Shown: positions 1 through 9,145, counted from the first letter of the stretch. The stretch: 64,000 nt of DNA from Cognatishimia sp. MH4019 (GCF_020177595.1 NZ_JAHTBL010000007.1:1-64000); one strand, 5' to 3'. Numbers and translations are program-made. Notes: generated by a model from the letters alone, not told the origin.

Positions 1-42
1 CTTCTCGCCGTGGCTCTTACGTGTTCCGGGTTTCTGTCTCAT
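1..42 (-). CDS. IS3-family transposase OrfA, first 14 residues only
   Basis: The reading frame starts at the ATG at 42-40, preceded by AAGGAG about 8 bases upstream, and gives MRQKPGTRKSHGEK before the window ends. This N-terminus matches what I recall of a common rhodobacterial IS3-type OrfA (a helix-turn-helix DNA-binding protein that partners an OrfB integrase by frameshifting). Only the start can be seen, so assignment rests on this short peptide plus the element-like upstream end. Confidence 0.65.
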   Translation of the reverse strand, partial: MRQKPGTRKSHGEK

Positions 43-123
43 CTCCACTCCTTGGTGGTTACGATGTGCCAGAAACCCTCTCTTATCAAATCAACCTAAA
101 CTGTCCCATTGGTGCTGACGTCA
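1..123 (-). mobile_element. End of an IS3-family insertion sequence (continues past the left edge)
   Basis: The minus strand reads from a terminal region at about 116-127 through an AT-richer leader into a transposase start at 42. The non-coding end contains a sequence ending in GGGACAGTTT about 20 bases from the border, the layout of IS3/IS150-group termini. The exact outer base is uncertain: TG-starting termini are possible at 123 (TGACGTCA palindrome) or at 127. Beyond the border the plus strand immediately reads as a flippase fragment, so the element lies inside that gene. The other end and any target duplication are outside the window. Confidence 0.75.
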
Positions 124-124
124 G

Positions 125-874
125 ACACTCTACACGACCGCGGCTCTGACAAGTGTCATCGCCGCATTCATCCTCTCTGCCGGCACGATCCGCCGAACGC
201 TCCCCGCTGCGATCAAAACCAACGACCTCGCGCCCCTCGCCACAGGCCGTGCATTGGCACTCGTCACTTTCGGCTTCCTCGCCAGCCAGCATATCGACGT
301 CCTGCTCACCGGCCTGCTCTCCGATCCTACCGACACAGCCCTTGTCCGCGTCTCCGCCCGCTTGGCCGAGATGTTGGGCCTCTTGCGCATGGTTGCCGTC
401 CTGCATTTCAAACCCAAACTTGCTGCTGCTTACGGCCAGCAAAACCGCGCGCAACTGATCGCCCAGACCCGAAGCCTGACGCTGATCTTCAACGCCTCTG
501 GCCTCCCGCTCTTCACGCTGCTCTGGCTCCTCGCGCCCCAGCTTCTGACACTTTTCGGGCCTGAGTTCACCGCCGCCGCCCCCGTTCTCCGCCTCTACCT
601 CATCGCTGTCGGTCTCACGCTCCTTGCTGGCCCCTGCACGCTGCTCCTCACCCTTTGCGACGCCGAAAAAACAGCCGCGCGCATCCTCTGGATCGCCCTC
701 GCGGTAAACCTGATCCTCGATCTGATCCTGATCCCAAAATTCGGAGCCATCGGCTGCGCGAGCGCCAACATCGCTGCCCTCGCAATGCTCAGTGTCCTCG
801 GCATCCGCGCCACACGCCGCCGCACTGGCATCGACCCCTCTTTCCTCGCTCTCCTCAGAAAGGACCCGACATGA
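125..874 (+). pseudogene. Polysaccharide flippase (Wzx/MOP superfamily), 3' fragment cut by the insertion element
   Basis: From about 125 the frame reads continuously as a hydrophobic protein to the stop at 872-874, giving about 250 residues with six or so membrane segments; the first recognisable stretch is TSVIAAFILSAGTIRR. This matches the C-terminal half of MOP-superfamily lipid-linked oligosaccharide flippases, which are usually 430-500 residues. An in-frame stop at 116-118, inside the insertion element, closes the frame upstream. The rest of the gene must lie left of the element or be lost. A TTG at 254 or another internal start might still give a short product, but an intact flippase is not encoded here. 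It overlaps the next gene by ATGA, showing it was part of the same exopolysaccharide operon. Confidence 0.75.
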
Positions 875-2151
875 CCCCTCTCAAAGCCGCCCTTAAACCC
901 CACGCTTGGCGTGCCTCCGACGCTATGCTGCGCACCATCGCGCCACCCACGTTTGCCCACGCCGCCAAGCACAAAAAGCGCCGCGCCCCGCATATTGCTG
1001 TCCTCATCACCTCCGGCGCAGGCAGCGTCGGTGACGCGGCGATGACCCACGCTGCCGTTCAGGGCCTGCGCAGCACGCACCCTCATGTGCGCATCACGCT
1101 CATCAGTCATGAACCCGGCGATGCTGACAGCTATGCCTATCTGAAAACCGAACACCTTTGCCTCAAAGGCTACTTCGCCCGTGTGCCATCGCCCAAAGCC
1201 TGCCGCGCCCTTGGTGCGCTGTTTGGCACCTGCACTGATTTCGTGGTGCTTGGCGCAGATATTCTTGATGGCCGCTATTCCGAGTCCCGTAGCTTCCGCC
1301 GCCTCTACCTGGCCCATATGGCCCACCGCCTTGGCGTGCGCGCCCATATCACCGGCTTCAGCTTTGCCGAGGCTGCGAACCCGCGCATCGTTACATGGCT
1401 CGCTCAACACGGCCGCGCCTTCAACATCTTCTGCCGCGAGCCGCTCTCTGCAGCCCGTGTCTCCAAGATCATCGGCAAGCCAGTCGAAAGCGGCGCCGAC
1501 ATCGCCTTCCTTTTGCCGCTGCCCGCCCATTGCGACATCTCTGCCGCCCAACGGGCCGAGCGTCTGATGGCCGACTGGCGCGATCAGGGCCGTCGCGTTG
1601 TTATCCTCAATGCCAACCCCCTCAGCCTGATCGCCGAACGTCCGGATATCGACCTGGCAACAGCCGCCCGCGCTTATGCTGCCGCCATGGCGGCTTTGTC
1701 GCGCAAGACCCGCGCTGCGATCCTGCTGCTGACCCATGACAACCGTCCCGCCCATTCAGACGCGCAGTTCATGGCCCAGATCGCGGTCCACCTGCCCGAG
1801 GATATCCCCTACCACTTTGTTCCCGAGACGGTGCGCCCCACCGATATCAAGCGCCTGTGCCATCTTGCCGACCTCGCCATCACGGGGCGCATGCACCTTG
1901 GCATCGCGGCGCTGGGCGCAGGCACGCCTGCGATGATCCTCGACTATCAAGGCAAGGTCCGTGGCCTTCTGGGCCTGTTCTCTCTGCCCGAGCTGGCCTT
2001 CACCCCCGCCGATCTTCTCGAAGCCACCGCTTTCGCCGAGGCCGCCGCCAAACATCTCGACGCACGCGAGACATTGGCGGATCGGATCGACGCACATCTA
2101 CCGAAGGTGAAAGCTCTGTCCAGAAAAACAGTTGAGGTGGTGCGCGCCTAA
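871..2151 (+). CDS. Polysaccharide pyruvyl transferase family protein
   Basis: A 426-residue protein predicted to transfer a pyruvyl ketal from phosphoenolpyruvate onto a sugar of an exopolysaccharide repeat. The early segment ITSGAGSVGDAAMTHA and the late segment GRMHLGIAALGAGTPAMIL are typical of the PF04230 fold (CsaB/WcaK group), in which the GRxH motif helps bind PEP. I chose the ATG at 871 because it follows AAAGGAC, overlaps the flippase stop as ATGA, and starts just before the conserved region. The gene converges on the glycosyltransferase, and the stop codons overlap by 4 bases (2148-2151). The acceptor sugar cannot be told from sequence. Confidence 0.85.
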   Translation: MTPLKAALKPHAWRASDAMLRTIAPPTFAHAAKHKKRRAPHIAVLITSGAGSVGDAAMTHAAVQGLRSTHPHVRITLISHEPGDADSYAYLKTEHLCLKGYFARVPSPKACRALGALFGTCTDFVVLGADILDGRYSESRSFRRLYLAHMAHRLGVRAHITGFSFAEAANPRIVTWLAQHGRAFNIFCREPLSAARVSKIIGKPVESGADIAFLLPLPAHCDISAAQRAERLMADWRDQGRRVVILNANPLSLIAERPDIDLATAARAYAAAMAALSRKTRAAILLLTHDNRPAHSDAQFMAQIAVHLPEDIPYHFVPETVRPTDIKRLCHLADLAITGRMHLGIAALGAGTPAMILDYQGKVRGLLGLFSLPELAFTPADLLEATAFAEAAAKHLDARETLADRIDAHLPKVKALSRKTVEVVRA

Positions 2152-3305
2152 ACGCCCGCCACTTCATATATCAGCCCGCGCAATTCCTCCCGGAACCGCT
2201 CTGCACTGAACTGCAGCGCGTTCGCGCGGCAGTCTTCGGCCCGGATTACGTGGCCCTCCGCCTCGAACGTATCCACCGCTGCCAACAGCGCCTCCCGCGT
2301 CTGTTCAGAAAACCAGACCCCTGTCGGCGCGCTCTCACCCAAAGGCCGCACGGTTTCCGCCGTGCCGCCTGCATCCAGACAAATCACCGGCGTGCCGCAA
2401 GCCTGCGCCTCCACCGGAACAATCCCGAAATCCTCTTTCGCGGCAAAAACAAATGCCTTGGCGCGTTGCATCTCGGCCCGCATCCGGTCTGCGTCCACAT
2501 AGCCGCAAATCTCAACATTCGGTCCCGCGAGTCGACGCACCTCGGCCATATCCGGCCCGTCGCCCAGCACCCGCAGCTTCAGATGCGGGCGTTCCGCAAA
2601 GGCGGCCACAATCATCGGAATGCTCTTATATGGCACCATCCGCGAGGCCGTCACATAGACATCCTCCCGCGTGTCCCCCATGGTAAACGCAGACGTATCC
2701 ACCGGCGGATGGATCACCACCGCCTCGCGCCGGTAAACCTTCTTGATCCGCTTCGCGATAAAGGCCGAGTTCGCCACAAACGTGTCCACCCCAGCCGCCG
2801 TGCGCGCATCCCACATCCGAAACCGGTGCATCATCCGCCGCGCAATCGCACGCTTGAGCGGAGCCGCAATCCCGCCCATCGCCCCGATATACGCATGGCT
2901 CAAATCCCAAGCATAACGGGCAGGGGAATGCACATAGCCGATATGCACCTGCTCTGGCGAGGTAATCACCCCTTTCGCGAAGGCCGCCGAGGAGGACAGC
3001 ACCACGTCATGCCCCGTGACGTCGAAAGCCTCGACCGCGCGGGTGCAGCCCATCAGCAAATTGCGATAATACCGCTGCACCATCGGCAACCGGTTCAACC
3101 CGCTCGCATGCACCGGCACGCCCAGCGATACCTCCGCCCGTTCGGCGTCGGTCAGAAAATCGAATGTCGTGAAGATTTCCGAGTTCGGACAGACCCGCAC
3201 CATATCGGCCAGCACCCGTTCCGCCCCGCCGATCAGTGGCAGCCAGTCATGTACAATCGCCGCCCGCGCACTGACAGGCGGCAGCGACAGGTCATCCCCG
3301 CGCAT
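2148..3305 (-). CDS. Glycosyltransferase family 4 (exopolysaccharide mannosyl/glycosyl transferase)
   Basis: A 385-residue GT-B retaining glycosyltransferase. Near the N-terminus is HDWLPLIGGAERVL, the acceptor-side glycine-rich loop, and near residue 300 is EDFGIVPVE, the E-x7-E nucleotide-sugar motif of GT4 enzymes, followed by ACGTPVI. It lies downstream of manC with a 14-base overlap, so GDP-mannose is a plausible donor, although this is inferred only from position. The ATG at 3305 is preferred over upstream starts because it lies just before the conserved N-terminal strand. Role: addition of a sugar during assembly of the exopolysaccharide repeat unit at the inner membrane. Confidence 0.85.
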   Translation of the reverse strand: MRGDDLSLPPVSARAAIVHDWLPLIGGAERVLADMVRVCPNSEIFTTFDFLTDAERAEVSLGVPVHASGLNRLPMVQRYYRNLLMGCTRAVEAFDVTGHDVVLSSSAAFAKGVITSPEQVHIGYVHSPARYAWDLSHAYIGAMGGIAAPLKRAIARRMMHRFRMWDARTAAGVDTFVANSAFIAKRIKKVYRREAVVIHPPVDTSAFTMGDTREDVYVTASRMVPYKSIPMIVAAFAERPHLKLRVLGDGPDMAEVRRLAGPNVEICGYVDADRMRAEMQRAKAFVFAAKEDFGIVPVEAQACGTPVICLDAGGTAETVRPLGESAPTGVWFSEQTREALLAAVDTFEAEGHVIRAEDCRANALQFSAERFREELRGLIYEVAGV

Positions 3306-4719
3306 AATTATCCTCATAGCGGACGATATCGTCCTCGCCCACATAGGCGCCCGTCTGCACTTCGATCAACACCATCGGCACTTTGCCGGGGTTCTCCAAA
3401 CGGTGCTTGGCACCCACTGGGATATAGACAGACTCGTTCTCGGTAATCAGCCGCACCTCATCGCCCAAAGTCACCTTCGCAGTCCCCTCGACCACGATCC
3501 AATGCTCCGAGCGATGGACATGGCTCTGCAAACTCAGTGCCGCCCCCGGATGCACCGAAATCCGCTTCACCTGAAAGCGCGGTCCCGCCATCAGGCACTC
3601 AAACCAGCCCCAGGGCCGGTGATCTTTCGCGGCCTGTTCCGCCTGCGCAGCACCCTTTGCTTTCAGCACCTCAACCGCGCGCTTCACATCCTGTGCGCGG
3701 CGCATGTCGGCCACCAGAACCGCATCCGGCATCGCGACAACCATGATGTTTTCCAGCCCGATCCCAACAACTTCCTGTCCTTCGGCCTCGGCCCGCAGCA
3801 ATGTCTCGGAACACTCGATCGCCTCCGCCGGTCCCGAGGTCACTACCCCACCACCGCTTTCCCGCCAGACCGCATCCCAGCCGCCCAGATCAGACCAATG
3901 CGCGTCAAACGGCACGACCGCCAGATTGTCCGCCTTCTCCATCACGGCATAATCGACCGACACATCGCGCAAGCCCGACCAAGCGGTGGGCGCCAACCGC
4001 AAGAACCCCAGATCAACCTCGGCCTGTGCGACCGCCGCTTTCACCGGGGCCACCAAATCCGGCGCATGCGCCATGAACGCCGCAATGATGTCATCGACCG
4101 CGCAGAGGAAAATACCCGCGTTCCAAAGATACCGCCCTTCGGCCAGCATCGCCTTCGCCGCCTCCGCATCTGGCTTTTCGACAAACCGCGTCAAAGGCAT
4201 CGCGGCACCTGATCCGTCGCACGCCTCTGCCAGTTCCAGATAGCCATAGGCCGTCTCTGGATGCTGCGGCGTGATCCCGAACGTCACAAGCGCCCCATCT
4301 GCAACCGCCGCCATCCCTTTGGCGACAGCTTTGTGAAATGCGCTGACATCCGGCACGACGTGATCTGATGGTGCCACCAGCATCACCGCCGACGGATCCT
4401 TTTCGGCCAGATGCAACGCAGCCGCCAAAATCGCAGGCGCGGTATTCTTCCCTTCCGGCTCGATCAAAATCGCGCCCGGATCAATCCCGGCCTCCGCCAG
4501 TTGCTCGGTCACGATGAAACGAAAGTCCGAGTGGGTCAGCACTGTGGGACGCGCAAAATGCAGCCCCTCAGCGCGCCCTGAAAAGCGTTTTGCCGAGGCC
4601 ATGAACAGGCTCTCGTCGCCCACCAATTGCACGAATTGCTTGGGATAGCTCTTGCGCGAGAGCGGCCACAACCGCGTGCCAGAGCCGCCACATAATAAAA
4701 CCGGATAGATCGTCTGCAT
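3292..4719 (-). CDS. manC: Mannose-1-phosphate guanylyltransferase / mannose-6-phosphate isomerase
   Basis: A 475-residue bifunctional type II phosphomannose enzyme making GDP-mannose from mannose-1-phosphate and GTP, with a C-terminal cupin that interconverts mannose-6-phosphate and fructose-6-phosphate. The N-terminal pyrophosphorylase signature GGSGTRLWPLSRKSYPKQF is at residues 10-28, the sugar-binding FVEKPDAE is mid-protein, and the cupin motif around HVHRSEHWIVVEG is near the C-terminus. Length is normal for the family. It is the first gene of a two-gene minus-strand unit with the GT4 enzyme. A candidate CtrA site lies 50-64 bases upstream of its start. Confidence 0.92.
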   Translation of the reverse strand: MQTIYPVLLCGGSGTRLWPLSRKSYPKQFVQLVGDESLFMASAKRFSGRAEGLHFARPTVLTHSDFRFIVTEQLAEAGIDPGAILIEPEGKNTAPAILAAALHLAEKDPSAVMLVAPSDHVVPDVSAFHKAVAKGMAAVADGALVTFGITPQHPETAYGYLELAEACDGSGAAMPLTRFVEKPDAEAAKAMLAEGRYLWNAGIFLCAVDDIIAAFMAHAPDLVAPVKAAVAQAEVDLGFLRLAPTAWSGLRDVSVDYAVMEKADNLAVVPFDAHWSDLGGWDAVWRESGGGVVTSGPAEAIECSETLLRAEAEGQEVVGIGLENIMVVAMPDAVLVADMRRAQDVKRAVEVLKAKGAAQAEQAAKDHRPWGWFECLMAGPRFQVKRISVHPGAALSLQSHVHRSEHWIVVEGTAKVTLGDEVRLITENESVYIPVGAKHRLENPGKVPMVLIEVQTGAYVGEDDIVRYEDNYARG

Positions 4720-4768
4720 GATCTGCGCGCACCTCTGCCTTCCCGCATTAACCCTTCGGCCAGAACGG

Positions 4769-4783
4769 TTAATCAGGCGTTAA
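4769..4783. promoter_or_regulatory. Candidate CtrA binding site (TTAA-N7-TTAA)
   Basis: The bases read TTAA, seven bases (TCAGGCG), then TTAA, exactly the spacing of the alphaproteobacterial CtrA box. Two more TTAA tetramers lie nearby. It is 50-64 bases upstream of the manC start. In Rhodobacterales CtrA commonly controls motility, gene transfer agents and surface polysaccharides, so regulation of manC is plausible. A chance occurrence cannot be excluded. Confidence 0.45.
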
Positions 4784-5075
4784 CCTTGCAGACAAAAGCC
4801 CGGTTTGGAACGAAAAAGCCTCGTTTTGAGCGCGTAAATGCGCCTTTGGTGGGAAAACTGTGTGCGCGCGCGTGCAACAAGTTGGGCAAGCAGAGCCCGC
4901 AACAGGCAAATTTCATGACCGCTCAAATCCTAACAAGAGTTGTTTTCCAATTCTTGGCCTGACTGCCACGGCTGGGGTCGAGATTGGCATGTCGTTCTAA
5001 GGGCTTGCATCTTTCCCTCGGTCCGCGTCATGCCCATATACCGGGCAGGACAGGCGCAACGGCAAGGCTTCCCCC
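4784..5075. other. Intergenic region between manC and the alpha/beta hydrolase
   Basis: The divergent gap 4720-5075 carries the CtrA-like site at its manC side. The rest is AT-richer around 4790-4960 with no reading frame that looks coding on either strand. It presumably holds promoters for both flanking genes; I see no convincing terminator, repeat or RNA. Confidence 0.5.
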
Positions 5076-6086
5076 ATGAGACGAAACTGGCGCAGACCGC
5101 TGACGCTTTTGGCCGTGAGCGTGACCCTGCTTGGCATCGCGCTGTTGATGCGTCTGGCCGATCACGACCTGGCGGATCGCCAGCAAGAGCCCTTTACCTT
5201 CACCGCAGGCAACACCCAGCTCGCCGGAACCCTCTGGCGGCCCGATACCCCCGCCCAGGCCGCCGTCATCCTTGTGCATGGCGACGGCGCGCAAGACCGC
5301 AGCTCCGCCGGTGGCTACGCGCCTTTTATCAACACGCTGCTCGACGCAGGCATCGCTGTCGCCGCGTGGGATAAGCCGGGTGTTGGCGGTTCCACTGGCA
5401 ACTGGCTTGATCAATCCATGCAGGACCGCCAGATCGAGGCCCGCGCCGCCCTTGCCACCCTCGCAACCCGCGCCGACACCCCGGTCGGAGCACTCGGCTT
5501 TTCTCAGGCCGGTTGGGTGCTCCCCGGCCTCAACGCACCGGAGGCCGCCTTCCTCGTGCTGATCGGCCCCGCGGTCTCATGGCGCGATCAGGGCGCCTAC
5601 TACACGGCCACCCGGCTTGCGCGCGAAGGCCGCTCCGCTGCCGAGATCACTGAAACCCTCGGACGTATTGCTATCGAAAACGAGGCCACTTTCGGCCCCA
5701 CCGCAGCCTACGATCCCACCACCAACCTGACGGAGGATCGCTGGGCCTTTATCCAGCGCAACCGCGATGCCGACGCGCGCGCCGATCTGGCGACGCTCAC
5801 CATCCCGCTGCTCGCCATATGGGGCGCTGATGATCTGAATGTGGATGCCCGAACCGACGCCGCGATCTACCGCGCCACGATGCAAACCCCACATCCTGCC
5901 ACGCGGATCGAGATCCTTCCGAACGCCACCCACGGCCTTCTGAAATCAGGCCCGTATAATTGGCACCTGACCTCCGACTGGCCGTGGCACGCCCAAGCCC
6001 GCTTCACCATCGACGGCCGCTATGCTTTTGCACATGGCGCGCTTGACCGCATCACCGACTGGATCACGACCACTGCCGCGCCTTAA
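5076..6086 (+). CDS. Membrane-anchored or exported alpha/beta hydrolase
   Basis: A 336-residue protein with an N-terminal hydrophobic segment (about residues 8-25) that is a signal anchor or signal peptide, then an alpha/beta-hydrolase domain. The oxyanion-hole region is ILVHGDGAQDRSS, the nucleophile elbow is GFSQAG, the acid is probably the Asp of IWGADD, and the catalytic His is in NATHGLL. This group resembles dienelactone-hydrolase or S9-type esterases acting outside the cytoplasm, and the substrate is unknown. It converges with the molybdoenzyme gene: the two stop codons share the palindrome TTAA at 6083-6086. Confidence 0.8.
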   Translation: MRRNWRRPLTLLAVSVTLLGIALLMRLADHDLADRQQEPFTFTAGNTQLAGTLWRPDTPAQAAVILVHGDGAQDRSSAGGYAPFINTLLDAGIAVAAWDKPGVGGSTGNWLDQSMQDRQIEARAALATLATRADTPVGALGFSQAGWVLPGLNAPEAAFLVLIGPAVSWRDQGAYYTATRLAREGRSAAEITETLGRIAIENEATFGPTAAYDPTTNLTEDRWAFIQRNRDADARADLATLTIPLLAIWGADDLNVDARTDAAIYRATMQTPHPATRIEILPNATHGLLKSGPYNWHLTSDWPWHAQARFTIDGRYAFAHGALDRITDWITTTAAP

Positions 6087-8311
6087 ACGAAATCCACTGA
6101 TTTGTTCAGCGGAAGCTCCCTGATCCGCTGCCCTGTTGCTGCGAAAATCGCGTTCGCAAGGGCCGGGGCGGCGGGCGGCACGCTCGGCTCACCAATACCG
6201 CGCAGCGCGTCTGTCTCCAGCGCGCGCACTTCAATTTCGGGCGTCTGATACATCCGTATCCCCGGATAGCCGTCGTAATTCGTCTGCTCGGCCATGCCGT
6301 CCGAATAGGTTAGCTCCGACATCATTGCGTGACCCAAACCCCAGATCACGCCGCCTTTGACCTGATTGTCGAAATTCACCGGGTCAATCACCCGGCCCAC
6401 TTCGCAAGCCACATAAACCTTGTCCAATCGGATGCCGCGATCCGTCGCCGTGACCTCGACGACCTCCGCCGTCGGCACGCCGAACGACAAGGTAAACGCC
6501 ACGCCGCGTCCGCGCCCCCCGGGCAATGCCTCGCCCCAGTTCGACATCTCGCCCACCGCCTCCAACACGCGACGCGACGGTTCGTGCCAGCATAGCCGCA
6601 AGCGCTCTTCCAACGGGTCGGCCCCCGCCGCATGGATCACCTCGTCCAAGAAACCTTCGTGCAGAAACCCGTTGCCCGACGCGCCCACCGACCGCCACGA
6701 GCTGACAGGCACCATGGGCGGCACTCGGTAGCCTGTCACGCGGTAATCGGGGATGGTGTAAGGCTGGTCCCAGGCCCCGGCCACGATTGCCACGTCCGGT
6801 CCCATCGCAGGCTGGCCCAAACGCCCCAGCTGAGACGCCGCCACAGACGGGGCAGCGATCCCCAGATCAAAGCCCGTCACCTGACCGCCCGAGACCGCTC
6901 CACGCGCCCGCGCCATCTGCAAAGGCCTTGGGAAATCGTGGCTCATATCCTCCTCGCGAGACCATGTCAGCTTGATCGGGACGCCCGGTTCGGCCATCGC
7001 CAGTTCAACCGCTTGCAGAACATAGTCATCCTCCAAGCGCCGTCCGAAACTGCCGCCCGACACCAGCACATGCACATGCACCTGTGCGGCATCCAAACCG
7101 GCAAGTTTCGCCGCATTCACCTGCATGAAGCGCGGGATTTGCGTGCCGGTCCAGATATCCAACCGCCCGCCATCCAGCAGCACCGTCGCTGTCATCGGCT
7201 CCAGCGGGGCATGGGCCAGATAAGGGATGCGATATTCGGCCTCGACCGCGACCTCCATCGCCTCCACATCGCCGTCATCCCTGAACTGGCTGTCCTGCCG
7301 GTCTGCTGTAAAGCTTGCCGCGACCTGATCCCACATGGCGGCGTCATCCGAAGGGTAGGGGGCCTCCCCCCACTCGAACGTCACAGCCTCCGCCGCCTGA
7401 AACGCGCGCCAGGTGTTATCGGCTAACACGCCAACCCCGCCGGTGATCGGCACGACCCGCTTCACACCGCTCATGGTCTCGGCCTCTGTCGCGTCATACG
7501 AGACCATTTCGCCGCCCATGCGGGGGTTACACTTCACTGTCGCATGGAGCATTCCGTCCATTTGCAGATCAATGCCGTACTCCTGCGTGCCGGTGGATTT
7601 CGCAACGATATCAATCCGCTGCATGTCCTTACCGATATAGCGCCATTCAGACGGATCCTTGAGCGCAACATCCTGAACAGTCTCAATCCCGGCGGCCTGA
7701 GTGGCCAAGGCCGTATAGGCAAGCGTCCCGCCATCGGGCAGCACAACTGCGCCGTCCTTGGTGCTTAGCTGGTCCACGGGAATGCCTGTTTCCTCGCTCG
7801 CCGCCCGCAGCAATGTCGCCCGCGCCACAGCCCCTGCCACGCGCAATTTCTCGAACGCATCCGGCACGGTCGACGACCCACCGGTTAGTTGCAGCCCCAG
7901 CAACTTGCCCGCCACATCTGCTGCCCCGCGCCCGGTGCGTGCGATCAGTCGATCATCCGTGGCCGCCAGCGGAAACCCTTCCGCCGCCACGGTGCCGTTA
8001 TAATACGCCGCCGATGGCACGCCCGGATCGGCGGTGATCTGATCCAGCCGCACGTCCAGTTCTTCCGCGATCAAAGCGGCTTGCACCATGTAGGCGCCTT
8101 GTCCCACCTCGGCGCGCGGCGTGATCAACGTGATCCCGTCCGCGTCGATCTTCACATAGGGCGTCAGCGCTGCCTCGCCTTGCGCCAGCCCCTCTTCCAA
8201 TGGGTTCTTCACCGGCTTGCGATAGGTATAGACGCCAAACGCGACGCCCCCGATCACAGCCGCCGAGCCGATCAGGAATGTTCGTCGCGCAATCGTCTTC
8301 AAACGTCCCAT
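6083..8311 (-). CDS. iorB: Molybdopterin-binding subunit of an isoquinoline 1-oxidoreductase-type hydroxylase
   Basis: A 742-residue large subunit of a xanthine-oxidase-family molybdenum hydroxylase. It begins with a twin-arginine region, ARRTFLIGSAAVIGG, so the complex is probably exported or held on the periplasmic side. The C-terminal segment GIGEPSVPPAAPALANA carries the conserved active-site glutamate (GxGE). The ATG at 8311 is chosen because it directly precedes the Tat region and lies 2 bases after the small-subunit stop. The pair resembles IorAB and related aldehyde or N-heterocycle dehydrogenases. No FAD subunit is encoded, which is typical of the family. The true substrate is unknown. 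Confidence 0.85.
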   Translation of the reverse strand: MGRLKTIARRTFLIGSAAVIGGVAFGVYTYRKPVKNPLEEGLAQGEAALTPYVKIDADGITLITPRAEVGQGAYMVQAALIAEELDVRLDQITADPGVPSAAYYNGTVAAEGFPLAATDDRLIARTGRGAADVAGKLLGLQLTGGSSTVPDAFEKLRVAGAVARATLLRAASEETGIPVDQLSTKDGAVVLPDGGTLAYTALATQAAGIETVQDVALKDPSEWRYIGKDMQRIDIVAKSTGTQEYGIDLQMDGMLHATVKCNPRMGGEMVSYDATEAETMSGVKRVVPITGGVGVLADNTWRAFQAAEAVTFEWGEAPYPSDDAAMWDQVAASFTADRQDSQFRDDGDVEAMEVAVEAEYRIPYLAHAPLEPMTATVLLDGGRLDIWTGTQIPRFMQVNAAKLAGLDAAQVHVHVLVSGGSFGRRLEDDYVLQAVELAMAEPGVPIKLTWSREEDMSHDFPRPLQMARARGAVSGGQVTGFDLGIAAPSVAASQLGRLGQPAMGPDVAIVAGAWDQPYTIPDYRVTGYRVPPMVPVSSWRSVGASGNGFLHEGFLDEVIHAAGADPLEERLRLCWHEPSRRVLEAVGEMSNWGEALPGGRGRGVAFTLSFGVPTAEVVEVTATDRGIRLDKVYVACEVGRVIDPVNFDNQVKGGVIWGLGHAMMSELTYSDGMAEQTNYDGYPGIRMYQTPEIEVRALETDALRGIGEPSVPPAAPALANAIFAATGQRIRELPLNKSVDFV

Positions 8312-8313
8312 GC

Positions 8314-8775
8314 TCACGCCTCCTGCAGCTTGGCGGCGGCGGTTTTCACAGCCGCGCGGATACGCGGATATGTCCCGCAGCGGCACAGATTGGCCGACAT
8401 CGCATCGTCAATTTCGTCGTCTGTGGGGGAGGGGCTTTCGGCCAGCAAAGACGCCGCGAGCATGATCTGTCCCGACTGGCAGTAGCCGCATTGCCCCACC
8501 TGATGCTCGACCCAAGCCGCCTGCACCGCATGCAATGCCTCCGGCGTGCCAAGCCCTTCGATCGTGGTCACCTCTACGCCTTCCGCATCCGCCGCCCAAA
8601 CCTGACAGGATTTCGCGGCAACGCCATCCAGATGCACCGTGCACGCCCCACATTGCGCAATCCCGCAGCCGTATTTCGGCCCCGTGATCCCCAATTCGTC
8701 GCGCAGCACCCAAAGCAGTGGCATGTCCTCTTCGACATCCACCTCATGCTCGGTTCCGTTGACCTTCAGCTTCAT
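8314..8775 (-). CDS. iorA: [2Fe-2S] subunit of the IorAB-type molybdenum hydroxylase
   Basis: A 153-residue protein with two [2Fe-2S] clusters. The plant-type cluster ligands are in [16 protein letters not shown], and the second helical-bundle cluster in [10 protein letters not shown] plus [11 protein letters not shown]. This is the standard small subunit passing electrons from the molybdenum centre. It is preceded by AGGGAGG and ends 2 bases before the large subunit, so the two are one transcription unit. A TTACAT/ATGTAA inverted repeat lies about 37 bases upstream of the start. Confidence 0.9.
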   Translation of the reverse strand: MKLKVNGTEHEVDVEEDMPLLWVLRDELGITGPKYGCGIAQCGACTVHLDGVAAKSCQVWAADAEGVEVTTIEGLGTPEALHAVQAAWVEHQVGQCGYCQSGQIMLAASLLAESPSPTDDEIDDAMSANLCRCGTYPRIRAAVKTAAAKLQEA

Positions 8776-8811
8776 GGCAACCTCCCTGGCTTTGGATAAA
8801 GTTAGAGAGTC

Positions 8812-8825
8812 TTACATGAATGTAA
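8812..8825. promoter_or_regulatory. Inverted repeat TTACAT-GA-ATGTAA upstream of iorAB
   Basis: Six-base perfect arms separated by two bases lie 37-50 bases upstream of the iorA start. The size and AT-rich arms fit an operator for a dimeric TetR-like or similar repressor. No regulator gene is adjacent, so the binding protein is unknown. Confidence 0.4.
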
Positions 8826-8852
8826 ACCGTCTCGTTCAGCCATACCTCGCGT

Positions 8853-8891
8853 CAAATAAAGAAAAGCACGGACCGATTTCTCAGCCCGTGC
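8853..8891 (-). terminator. Rho-independent terminator after the two small genes
   Basis: Read on the minus strand, an 8-bp stem (GCACGGGC with GTCCGTGC, one G-U pair; arms at 8884-8891 and 8866-8873) with a 10-base loop is followed directly by TTTTCTTTATTTG. It lies about 40 bases after the stop of the small gene at 8933. Confidence 0.75.
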
Positions 8892-8932
8892 CCCTGCCTG
8901 CCCCCACGGCAGATCCTCACCCAGTGGTCGTC

Positions 8933-9145
8933 TCAGGCGGCCTTGCGATCCACATCGTAGACCAAAGACATGACCGGTGCAGTCTTTCGCACAGTGACGA
9001 AAAGCGGGGTCGGACGAACCCTGCGCTCTTGGCGGCGCATTTTTTGATCCGCGATGTAGAACAGGTTATCCTCGCGATGTTCGAGGGTGGCCAAAGCACG
9101 GATACGGCGTTCCCGGGCGAGATCAACAAGGTTGGTTGCAGACAT
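8933..9145 (-). CDS. Small conserved-looking hypothetical protein, 70 residues
   Basis: The start ATG at 9145 has a strong AAGGAG Shine-Dalgarno 9 bases upstream, and the gene ends about 40 bases before a good terminator, so it is very likely expressed. The product is basic, begins MSATNLVDLARERR and has no membrane segment or recognised domain. It contains a predicted helical, arginine-rich centre (QKMRRQERRVR). The neighbour upstream is another small gene on the same strand. Function not recognised. Confidence 0.65.
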   Translation of the reverse strand: MSATNLVDLARERRIRALATLEHREDNLFYIADQKMRRQERRVRPTPLFVTVRKTAPVMSLVYDVDRKAA

